NCBI GenBank assembly: GCA_032718475.1
Contig: JAUCBJ010004577.1
Coordinates: 1-64,000, forward strand
DNA length: 64,000 nt
From: Nemertoderma westbladi
Taxonomy: Eukaryota; Xenacoelomorpha; Nemertodermatida; Nemertodermatidae
Direction of reading: 5' to 3'
A model generated the notes under the pieces. The model ran no database searches. It was not told where the DNA came from and saw only the letters and a program-made list of their open reading frames with translations. The translations under genes and the position numbers were made by a program. Positions 35,201-47,200 of this stretch are shown piece after piece; within the stretch, counting starts at the first letter, position 1, and each line of letters opens with the position of its first letter.

Positions 35201-38200
35201 ATAAAGTAGGGCTAGAACTAAACAAGTAAATAAAGTAGGGTTAGAGGTAAACAAGGAAATAAAGTAGGGTTGGAAGTAAATAAGTAAATAAAGTAGGGTT
35301 AGAGGTAAACAAGTAAATAAAGTAGGGTTGGAAGTAAACAAGTAAATAAAGTAGGGTTAGAGGTAAACAAGTAAATAAAGTAGGGTTAGAACTAAACAAG
35401 TAAATAAAGTAGGGTTAGAGGTAAACAAGTAAATAAAGTAGGGTTAGAGGTAAACAAGTAAATAAAGTAGGGTTAGAACTAAACAAGTAAATAAAGTCGG
35501 GTTAGAGGTAAACAAGTAAATAAAGTAGGGTTAGAGGTAAACAAGTAAATAAAGTAGGGCTAGAAGTAAACAAGTAAATAAAGTAGGGTTAGAGGTAAAC
35601 AAGTAAATAAAGTAGGGTTAAAAGTAAACAAGTAAATAAAGTAGGGTTGGAAGTAAACAAGTAAATAAAGTAGCGTTAGAGGTAAACAAGTAAATAAAGT
35701 AGGGTTAAAAGTAAACAAGTTAATAAAGTAGGGTTAGAGGTAAACAAGTAAATAAAGTAGGGTTAGAGGTAAACAATTAAATAAAGTAGGGTTAAAAGTA
35801 AACAAGTAAATAAAGTAGGGTTAGAGGAAAACGAGTAAATAAAGTAGGGTTAGAGGTAAACAAGTAAATAAAGTAGGGCTAGAAGTAAACAAGTAAATAA
35901 AGTAGGGTTAGAGGTAAACAAGTAAATAAAGTAGGGTTAGAGGTAAACAAGTAAATAAAGTAGGGTTAGAGGTAAACAAGTAAATAAAGAGGGTTAGAAC
36001 TAAACAAGTAAATAAAGTAGGGTTATAGGTAAACAAGTAAATAAAGTAGGGTTAGAGGTAAACAAGTAAATAAAGTAGAGTTAGAACTAAACAAGTAAAT
36101 AAAGTAGGGTTAGAAGTAAACAAGTAAATAAAGTAGGGTTAAAAGTAAACAAGTAAATAAAGTAGGGTTAAAAGTAAACAAGTAAATAAAGTAGGGTTAG
36201 AAGTAAACAAGTAAATAAAGTAGGGTTAGAGGTAAACAAGTAAATAAAGTAGGGTTAGAGGTAAACGAGTAAATAAAGTAGGGTTAGAACTAAACAAGTA
36301 AATAAAGTAGGGTTAGAAGTAAACAAGTAAAAAAATAAAGACGGATTAGAACTAAACAAATAAATAAAGTAGGGCCAGAAGTAAACAAGTAAATAAAGTA
36401 GGGTTAAAAGTAAACAAGTAAATAAAGTAGGGTTAAAAGTAAACAAGTAAATAAAGTAGGGTTAAAAGTAAACAAGTAAATAAAGTAGGGTTAGAAGTAA
36501 ACAAGTAAATAAAGTAGGGTTAGAAGTAAACAAGTAAATAAAGTAGGGTTAAAAGTAAACAAGTAAATAAAGTAGGGTTAAAAGTAAACAAGTAAATAAA
36601 GTAGGGTTAGAAGTAAACAAGTAAATAAAGTAGGGTTAGAGGTAAACAAGTAAATAAAGTAGGGTTAGAGGTAAACGAGTAAATAAAGTAGGGTTAGAAC
36701 TAAACAAGTAAATAAAGTAGGGTTAGAGGTAAACAAGTAAATAAAGTAGGGTTAGAGGTAAACAAGTAAATAAAGAGGGTTAGAACTAAACAAGTAAATA
36801 AAGTAGGGTTATAGGTAAACAAGTAAATAAAGTAGGGTTAGAGGTAAACAAGTAAATAAAGTAGAGTTAGAACTAAACAAGTAAATAAAGTAGGGTTAGA
36901 AGTAAACAAGTAAATAAAGTAGGGTTAAAAGTAAACAAGTAAATAAAGTAGGGTTAAAAGTAAACAAGTAAATAAAGTAGGGTTAGAAGTAAACAAGTAA
37001 ATAAAGTAGGGTTAGAAGTAAACAAGTAAATAAAGTAGGGTTAAAAGTAAACAAGTAAATAAAGTAGGGTTAAAAGTAAATAAGTAAATAAAGTAGGGTT
37101 AGAAGTAAACAAGTAAATAAAGTAGGGTTAGAGGTAAACAAGTAAATAAAGTAGGGTTAGAGGTAAACGAGTAAATAAAGTAGGGTTAGAACTAAACAAG
37201 TAAATAAAGTAGGGTTAGAGGTAAACAAGTAAATAAAGTAGGGTTAGAGGTAAACGAGTAAATAAAGAGGGTTAGAACTAAACAAGTAAATAAAGTAGGG
37301 TTATAGGTAAACAAGTAAATAAAGTAGGGTTAGAGGTAAACAAGTAAATAAAGTAGAGTTAGAACTAAACAAGTAAATAAAGTAGGGTTAGAAGTAAACA
37401 AGTAAATAAAGTAGGGTTAAAAGTAAACAAGTAAATAAAGTAGGGTTAAAAGTAAACAAGTAAATAAAGTAGGGTTAGAAGTAAACAAGTAAATAAAGTA
37501 GGGTTAGAGGTAAACAAGTAAATAAAGTAGGGTTAGAGGTAAACGAGTAAATAAAGTAGGGTTAGAACTAAACAAGTAAATAAAGTAGGGTTAGAAGTAA
37601 ACAAGTAAATAAAGTAGGGTTAAAAGTAAACAAGTAAATAAAGTAGGGTTAGAAGTAAACAAGTAAAAAAATAGAGACGGGTTAGAACTAAACAAATAAA
37701 TAAAGTAGGGCTAGAACTAAACAAGTAAGTAAAGTAGGGTTAGAACTAAACAAGTAAATAAAGTAGGGCTAGAGGTAAACAAGTAAATAAAGTAGAGTTA
37801 GAACTAAACAAGTAAATAAAGTAGGGTTATAGGTAAACAAGTAAATAAAGTAGGGTTAGAGGTAAACAAGTAAATAAAGTAGAGTTAGAACTAAACAAGT
37901 AAATAAAGTAGGGTTAGAACTAAACAAATAAATAAAGTTGGGTTGGAAGTAAACAAGTAAGTAAAGTAGGGTTAGAACTAAACAAGTAAATAAAGTAGGG
38001 TTAGAACTAAACAAATAAATAAAGTAGGGCCAGAAGTAAACAAGTAAATAAAGTAGGGTTAGAAGTAAACAAGTAAATAAAGTAGGGTTAGAGGTAAACA
38101 AGTAAATAAAGTAGAGTTAGAACTAAACAAGTAAATAAAGTAGGGTTAGAAGTAAACAAGTAAATAAAGTAGGGTTAAAAGTAAACAAGTAAATAAAGTA

Positions 38201-41200
38201 GGGTTAGAAGTAAACAAGTAAATAAAGTAGGGTTAGAAGTAAACAAGTAAATAAAGTAGGGTTAGAAGTAAACAAGTAAATAAAATAGGGTTAGAAGTAA
38301 ACAAGTAAATATAGTAGGGTTAAAAGTAAACAAGTAAATAAAGTAGGGTTAAAAGTAAACAAGTAAATAAAGTAGGGTTAGAAGTAAACAAGTAAATAAA
38401 GTAGGGTTAAAAGTAAACAAGTAAATAAAGTAGGGTTGGAAGTAAACAAGTAAATAAAGTAGGGTTAGAAGTAAACAAGTAAATAAAGTAGGGTTAGAAG
38501 TAAACAAGTAAATAAAGTAGGGTTAGAACTAAACAAGTAAATAAAATAGGGTTAGAAGTAAACAAGTAAATATAGTAGGGTTAAAAGTAAACAAGTAAAT
38601 AAAGTAGGGTTAGAAGTAAACAAGTAAATAAAGTAGGGTTAAAAGTAAACAAGTAAATAAAGTAGGGTTAAAAGTAAACAAGTAAATAAAGTAGGGTTGG
38701 AAGTAAACAAGTAAATAAAGTAGGGTTAGAAGTAAACAAGTAAATAAAGTAGGGTTAGAAGTAAACAAGTAAATAAAGTAGGGTTAGAGGTAAACAAGTA
38801 AATAAAGTAGAGTTAGAACTAAACAAGTAAATAAAGTAGGGTTAGAAGTAAACAAGTAAATAAAGTAGGGTTAAAAGTAAACAAGTAAATAAAGTAGGGT
38901 TAGAAGTAAACAAGTAAATAAAGTAGGGTTAGAAGTAAACAAGTAAATAAAGTAGGGTTAGAACTAAACAAGTAAATAAAATAGGGTTAGAAGTAAACAA
39001 GTAAATATAGTAGGGTTAAAAGTAAACAAGTAAATAAAGTAGGGTTAAAAGTAAACAAGTAAATAAAGTAGGGTTAGAAGTAAACAAGTAAATAAAGTAG
39101 GGTTAAAAGTAAACAAGTAAATAAAGTAGGGTTAAAAGTAAACAAGTAAATAAAGTAGGGTTAGAGGTAAACAAGTAAATAAAGTAGGGTTGGAAGTAAA
39201 CAAGTAAATAAAGTAGGGTTAGAGGTAAACAAGTAAATAAAGTAGGGTTGGAAGTAAACAAGTAAATAAAGTAGGGTTAGAACTAAACAAGTAAATAAAA
39301 TAGGGTTAGAAGTAAACAAGTAAATATAGTAGGGTTAAAAGTAAACAAGTAAATAAAGTAGGGTTAAAAGTAAACAAGTAAATAAAGTAGGGTTAGAAGT
39401 AAACAAGTAAATATAGTAGGGTTAAAAGTAAACAAGTAAATAAAGTAGGGTTAAAAGTAAACAAGTAAATAAAGTAGGGTTAGAAGTAAACAAGTAAATA
39501 AAGTAGGGTTAAAAGTAAACAAGTAAATAAAGTAGGGTTAAAAGTAAACAAGTAAATAAAGTAGGGTTAGAGGTAAACAAGTAAATAAAGTAGGGTTGGA
39601 AGTAAACAAGTAAATAAAGTAGGGTTAGAAGTAAACAAGTAAATAAAGTAGGGTTAGAGGTAAACGAGTAAATAAAGTAGGGTTAGAAGTAAACAAGTAA
39701 AAAAATAGAGACGGGTTAGAACTAAACAAATAAATAAAGTAGGGCTAGAGGTAAACAAGTAAATAAAGTAGGGTTAGAACTAAACAAATAAATAAAGTAG
39801 GGTTGGAAGTAAACAAGTAAGTAAAGTAGGGTTAGAACTAAACAAGTAAATAAAGTAGGGTTAGAACTAAACAAATAAATAAAGTAGGGCCAGAAGTAAA
39901 CAAGTAAATAAAGTAGGGTTAGAAGTAAACAAGTAAATAAAGTAGGGTTAGAGGTAAACAAGTAAATAAAGTAGAGTTAGAACTAAACAAGTAAATAAAG
40001 TAGGGTTAGAAGTAAACAAGTAAATAAAGTAGGGTTAAAAGTAAACAAGTAAATAAAGTAGGGTTAGAAGTAAACAAGTAAATAAAGTAGGGTTAGAAGT
40101 AAACAAGTAAATAAAGTAGGGTTAGAACTAAACAAGTAAATAAAGTAGGGTTAGAAGTAAACAAGTAAATAAAGTAGGGTTAAAAGTAAACAAGTAAATA
40201 AAGTAGGGTTAAAAGTAAACAAGTAAATAAAGTAGGGTTAAAAGTAAACAAGTAAATAAAGTAGGGTTAGAAGTAAACAAGTAAAAAAATAGAGACGGGT
40301 TAGAACTAAACAAATAAATAAAGTAGGGCTAGAACTAAACAAGTAAGTAAAGTAGGGTTAGAACTAAACAAGTAAATAAAGTAGGGTTAAAAGTAAACAA
40401 GTAAATAAAGTAGGGTTAAAAGTAAACAAGTAAATAAAGTAGGGTTAAAAGTAAACAAGTAAATAAAGTAGGGTTAGAAGTAAACAAGTAAAAAAATAGA
40501 GACGGGTTAGAACTAAACAAATAAATAAAGTAGGGCTAGAACTAAACAAGTAAGTAAAGTAGGGTTAGAACTAAACAAATAAATAAAGTAGGGCCAGAAG
40601 TAAACAAGTAAATAAAGTAGGGTTAGAAGTAAACAAGTAAATAAAGTAGGGTTAGAAGTAAACAAGTAAATAAAGTAGGGTTAGAGGTAAACAAGTAAAT
40701 AAATTAGGGTTAAAAGTAAACAAGTAAATAAAGTAGGGTTAGAGGTAAACGAGTAGATAAAGTAGGGCTGGAGGTAAACAAGTAAATAAAGTAGGGCTAG
40801 AAGTAAACAAGTAAATAAAGTAGGGTTAGAACTAAACAAGTAAATAAAGTAGGGCTAGAAGTAAACAAGTAAATAAATTAGGGTTAGAAGTAAACAAGTA
40901 AATAAAGTAGGGTTAGAGGTAAACAAGTAAATAAAGTAGGGTTAGAGGTAAACGAGTAAATAAAGTAGAGTTAGAACTAAACAAGTAAATAAAGTAGGGT
41001 TAGAGGTAAACGAGTAAATAAAGTAGGGTTGGAAGTAAACAAGTAAATAAAGTAGGGTTAGAACTAAACAAGTAAATAAAGTAGGGTTAGAAGTAAACAA
41101 GTAAATAAAGTAGGGTTAAAAGTAAACAAGTAAATAAAGTAGGGTTAGAAGTAAACAAGTAAAAAAATAGAGAAGGGTTAGAGGAAAACGAGTAAATAAA

Positions 41201-44200
41201 GTAGGGTTAGAACTAAACAAATAAATAAAGTAGGGCCAGAAGTAAACAAGTAAATAAAGTAGAGTTAGAACAAAACAAGTAAATAAAGTAGGGTTAGAAG
41301 TAAACAAGTAAATAAAGTAGGGTTAGAACTAAACAAGTAAATAAAGTAGGGTTAGAGGTAAACAAGTAAATAAAGTAGGGTTAGAGGTAAACGAGTAAAT
41401 AAAGTAGAGTTAGAACTAAACAAGTAAATAAAGTAGGGTTAGAAGTAAACAAGTAAATAAAGTAGGGTTATAGGTAAACAAGTAAATAAAGTAGAGTTAG
41501 AACTAAACAAGTAAATAAAGTAGGGTTAGAAGTAAACAAGTAAATAAAGTAGGGTTAAAAGTAAACAAGTAAATAAAGTAGGGTTAGAAGTAAACAAGTA
41601 AAAAAATAGAGAACGGTTGGAACTAAACAAATAAATAAAGTAGGGTTGGAAGTAAACAAGTAAATAAAGTAGGGTTAGAGGTAAACAAGTAAATAAAGTA
41701 GTTAGAGGTAAACAAGTAAATAAAGTAGGGCCAGAAGTATACAAGTAAATAAAGTAGAGTTAGAACTAAACAAGTAAATAAAGTAGGGTTAGAGGAAAAC
41801 GAGTAAATAAAGTAGGGTTAGAGGAAAACAAGTAAATAAAGTAGGGCCAGAAGTAAACAAGTAAATAAAGTAGAGTTAGAACTAAACAAGTAAATAAAGT
41901 AGGGTTAGAAGTAAACAAGTAAATAAAGTAGGGTTAGAACTAAACAAGTAAATAAAGTAGGGTTAAAAGTAAACAAGTAAATAAAGTAGGGTTAGAGGTA
42001 AACAAGTAAATAAAGTAGGGCCAGAAGTAAACAAGTAAATAAAGTAGAGTTAGAACTAAACAAGTAAATAAAGTAGGGTTAGAAGTAAACAAGTAAATAA
42101 AGTAGGGCCAGAAGTAAACAAGTAAATAAAGTAGAGTTAGAACTAAACAAGTAAATAAAGTAGGGTTAGAAGTAAACAAGTAAATAAAGTAGGGTTAAAA
42201 GTAAACAAGTAAATAAAGTAGGGTTAGAAGTAAACAAGTAAATAAAGTAGGGTTAGAGGTAAACAAGTAAATAAAGTAGGGTTAGAGGTAAACAAGTAAA
42301 TAAAGTAGGGTTAGTGGTAAACAAGTAAATAAAGAGGGTTAGAGGTAAACAAGTAAATAAAGAGGGTTAGAGGTAAACAAGTAAATAAAGTAGGGTTAGA
42401 GGTAAACAAGTAAATAAAGTAGGGTTAGAGGAAAACGAGTAAATAAAGTAGGGCTAGAAGTAAACAAGTAAATAAAGTAGGGTTAGAGGTAAACAAGTAA
42501 ATAAAGTAGGGTTAGTGGTAAACAAGTAAATAAAGAGGGTTAGAGGTAAACAAGTAAATAAAGTAGGGTTAGAGGTAAACAAGTAAATAAAGTAGGGTTA
42601 GTGGTAAACAAGTAAATAAAGAGGGTTAGAGGTAAACAAGTAAATAAAGTAGGGTTAGTGGTAAACAAGTAAATAAAGAGGGTTAGAGGTAAACAAGTAA
42701 ATAAAGTAGGGTTAGAGGTAAACAAGTAAATAAAGAGGGTTAGAGGTAAACAAGTAAATAAAGAGGGTTAGAGGTAAACAAGTAAATAAAGTAGGGTTAG
42801 AGGTAAACAAGTAAATAAAGTAGGGTTAGAGTAAAACGAGTAAATAAAGTAGGGCTAGAAGTAAACAAGTAAATAAAGTAGGGTTAGAGGTAAACAAGTA
42901 AATAAAGTAGGGTTAGAGGTAAACAAGTAAATAAAGTAGGGTTAGAGGAAAACGAGTACATAAAGTAGGGTTAGAGGTAAACAAGTAAATAAAGTAGGGC
43001 TAGAAGTAAACAAGTAAATAAAGTAGGGCTAGAAGTAAACAAGTAAATAAAGTAGGGTTAGAGGTAAACAAGTAAATAAAGTAGGGTTAGTGGTAAACAA
43101 GTAAATAAAGAGGGTTAGAGGTAAACAAGTAAATAAAGTAGGGTTAGAGGTAAACAAGTAAATAAAGAGGGTTAGAGGTAAACAAGTAAATAAAGTAGGG
43201 TTAGAGGAAAACGAGTAAATAAAGTAGGGTTAGAGGTAAACAAGTAAATAAAGTAGGGCTAGAAGTAAACAAGTAAATAAAGTAGGGCTAGAAGTAAACA
43301 AGTAAATAAAGTAGGGTTAGAGGTAAACAAGTAAATAAAGTAGGGTTAGAGGTAAACAAGTAAATAAAGTAGGGTTAGAGGAAAACGAGTACATAAAGTA
43401 GGGTTAGAACTAAACAAATAAATAAAGTAGGGCCAGAAGTAAACAAGTAAATAAAGTAGGGTTAGAGGTAAACAAGTAAATAAAGTAGGGTTAGAGGAAA
43501 ACAAGTAAATAAAGTAGGGTTAAAAGTAAACAAGGAAATAAAGTAGGGCAAGAGGTAAACAAGTAGATAAAGTAGGGCAAGAGGTAAACAAGTAAATAAA
43601 GTAGGGTTAGAGGTAAACAAGTAAATAAAGTAGGGTTAGAGGTAAACAAGTAAGGTTCGACTTAGAAGTAAACTAATGAAATAAAAACTCTCTATACAAT
43701 AACTCACCGATTCCACCTTTCCCCTTCTTCTTTTTTTCCTTTGATTTACCGCCGCTACTCGGCGTTGCTTTCTTTCCCTGTGTTGGCGTTGCTGTTGTAT
43801 CCACCTTTTTTCCCGGCGTTTTTCCCGTAACGACATCCTTAGCTGGTTTCGTGGTCGACGATTTTCCCGAAGATTTCTTCCCGGTCTCTCCCCACTGCAC
43901 TGACGGATTATCCACGACCATCTGTTTCGCGTTGCGTTGCTGTTTAAAGCCGATTTCGCCAACGGCATTCTGACCCTCGGGTCCCGTATTACTCACTAAA
44001 TCCCCGTTTCGGGCTTCGTATTTAGTCGCGCCTTCTACCGGGTTGTTCTTCTTATCCTTCAGCGTTGGCGTCGGCAATAAACAATTCGTTTTATTCAAAG
44101 AAATTAATGTTTTTCTCGTATCTGCTTTGCTTGTTGTGTTGGTAACAGTTCCGGGACTTTTATTTTCGACTATTTTGGGATTTTTCTTGGCTTTGTGTTG

Positions 44201-47200
44201 TTGGGGTTGAGGTGGGTTTATGGGTTTAGGATTTACAGGAACTGGGGTAGGAGTGTCAACGACAATCTCGCGACTGTCGCTCGCTGCTCGGGATGTTTTA
44301 TGTCGGTCCTTCTTGCCAGATTTGCCGACGGGTTGTGCGACCGATGGCTGATCTCGAGTTTTACTTCCGACCCTGGAAGATTCCGACTTAGTTGAATTTT
44401 CTAGTGACGGCGGTTTCGTTTTTCGATGTGTTTCTGGCGAAATTGCGGGAACATTTGAAGGAGCATCAATCTCGCAAGTACCATTGGTTAAGGTCTATAA
44501 AACGATATTAAACTGTTTGTTTATAATTTAGTAATTAATTATTATAATACTTGGTTTCGTCTTAGTACTGGCTTTTTCTGTTTATAGTTTGTTTATAAGG
44601 GGTTACGACACTATTATATAATTTCAGGTCATTGTTCATAAAATAACACTATATATCGCGTTACGACACGAGATGCATGATGTTGCGACATAGCAAAACT
44701 GCGCCGAATCTAATTATATTTATTTGTGTGGAATTATATTTGTAATTATACACTCATTTAAACTTTCTAGAACAAACAACCCTTTAACACAGCAGAAGCA
44801 ATAATTATCAATGTACCAGAGTTGGGTGGTGGATAATACGCTGGACTGAGGATGGAAGGGTCATTGGTTCGAATCGAATCACAGTGATTTAGTTATTTTG
44901 ATTTAATGTGAGTTCAAATGCACCATGTCCTGTAACATTGTGTCATTATTCAGCGAGATTAACTCCACATAAAAATAAATAAATAATAACATAAGAATCA
45001 CTAACCTTAACAGAGTCTTTTTTCAATTTTGATTTCTCTTTTTTCTTTTCCTTTTTCGCGATTTTTTTCCGCTCTTTTGTTCCGTCGCCTTCGTTTATCC
45101 AACTAAGTAGTTCATCAACATTCCTGGCATCGTTATTATCCAAACCTGAAAACCGTCGGGTTTAATGAATTATGTGTTGGTGTCAAATGTGTTACGACAA
45201 AAGATACACCCAAACTGGGATAGATCAGATACGAGGTTTTATTTTACGACACGAGAACAAATAGTTCGAAATCAGCATATTTTCGGTCGGCATATATCTA
45301 CACAAACAGATTATCATTCAGAATATTTCACCCACCTTTAACTGTTGTAGTTGCCCCGTCTTTGGGCGCAGACCACGTGTTAATTTGCGACAATGGCGGT
45401 GTGCTAGTACCTGTAATATAGACGGTAGATTAGATAGTTAGATTGATTAGATAGTTAGATTGATTAGATAGTTAGACTGATTAGATAGTTAGATTGATTA
45501 GATAGTTAGATTGATTAGATAGTTAGATTGATTAGATAGTTAGATTGATTATATAGTTAGATTGATTAGATAGTTAGATTGATTAGATAGTTAGATTGAG
45601 TATATAGTTAGTTTGATTAGATAGTTAGATTGATTAGATAGTTAGATTGATTAGATAGTTAGATTGATTATATAGTTAGATTGATTAGATAGTTAGATTG
45701 ATTAGATAGTTAGATTGAGTATATAGTTAGTTTGATTAGATAGTTAGACTGATTAGATAGTTAGATTGATTAGATAGTTAGATTGATTAGATAGTTAGAT
45801 TGATTAGATAGTTAGATTGATTAGATAGTTAGATTGAGTATATAGTTAGTTTGATTAGATAGTTAGATTGATTAGATAGTTAGATTGATTAGATAGTTAG
45901 ATTGATTAGATAGTTAGATTGATTAGATAGTTAGATTGATTAGATAGTTAGATTGATTAGATAGTTAGATTGATTAGATAGTTAGATTGATTAGATAGTT
46001 AGATTGAGTATATAGTTAGTTTATTGAAATAATATATAATATATAATTTCTTGTAAATTTGGTTTCAACATTATTATAATAATTCTGACAATTTTCGCCC
46101 ATTGTGACTGGCTGTATGGTATGGGTAGTGGGTGACCACCTAATTTTTGCGGTTTAGTCAAAATTGGGAAAGTGATTGTTTAACAATCAAAACTATTGGT
46201 TTTTGTTAAAGAAGTTTTTAATTTAATAATCTAATGAAATGTTTAGCAATTAACATTTGAGAAGGAGGAATGTTTATAATGCTGCTTAAATGGTATTAAA
46301 ATGGTAAATAAAATAAAAAGAAAGACTAAAAATCATCTAACTAACCTGCGCAATGGCTGATATTGGAATGAGCGTTGTTACTAAGGATACAAGGTGTGCC
46401 AGTACCCCCACCTCCACCAACAACCTCTATACAACCCGCGGAACCACCGTTACCAACCGCAACCGCATCCGGTTGCTTCTTCTGTTTCAACTTCTTCCGT
46501 AGTCGCTCCTTAATCTCGGCGCAGTTCCGCCCCGCGGGGGACTGACTGTTCTGCGAGTGCGCGAAGATCTCGCAGTAGTAGCAGCTGCAGGGCTTCCCGT
46601 TGTCTCGTCGCCACGAGTCGTTGGTAGACTCGCTGTTCGTCTCGCTACTCTCCTCCTCGGAAACCTCGACGGATCCGTCGTCGCTCGATTCGGTCGGAGC
46701 CGGAACGCCGCCCGCCGCTACCCGACATAAACCCCGCGATTTCAGCAGCTCATCCGCGTTGGGGTGACTCAGAAGTTCAGCCACTATCTGTTGGGTTTTA
46801 TTCATCAACTGATCTTCTGCAAAAGCAATAATATTATTAATTTATAAATTGTTAATATTGAATGGGAGAATCTTTTAGGCTCGTTAAGCCAAGGAATGCC
46901 TGTTCACCACCATGGGTGATCTTCCACAGTAAACCCTTCCACTCTGTTTCCCAAGTTGCCTTGGCTCCCATTTATCGACCACTGAAGGATGAAAGCCGGG
47001 GTTGGGCTAGGCTGCAGCATTTAAAGCACTGTGCCCAAACAGTGCTGCCCCATCTAGGGATCGAACCAGGGCTCCCTAATCGGAAGCCCAGTAATGTCAC
47101 CACTAGACCAAGCTGCTGCAAATTGTTTATATTACTATAACAATAATCTTATTTTTAAAATTACATTAAAACCACATAAATAATGAAAAAAGATAATTCG

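Noticed and set aside
23745-43653. Many 60-110-codon open frames encoding LFTCLLLTLLYLLVYF-like hydrophobic repeats
   Set aside because: They are the translation of three 29-bp units per 29 residues, occur in all minus frames, and break at every variant. This is repeat artefact, not membrane proteins.
23745-43653. Interstitial telomeric repeat, because units contain TAGGGTTAG
   Set aside because: Only about 1.5 telomere hexamers occur per 29-bp unit, and the rest is unrelated; the array has its own unit and sits in an intron.
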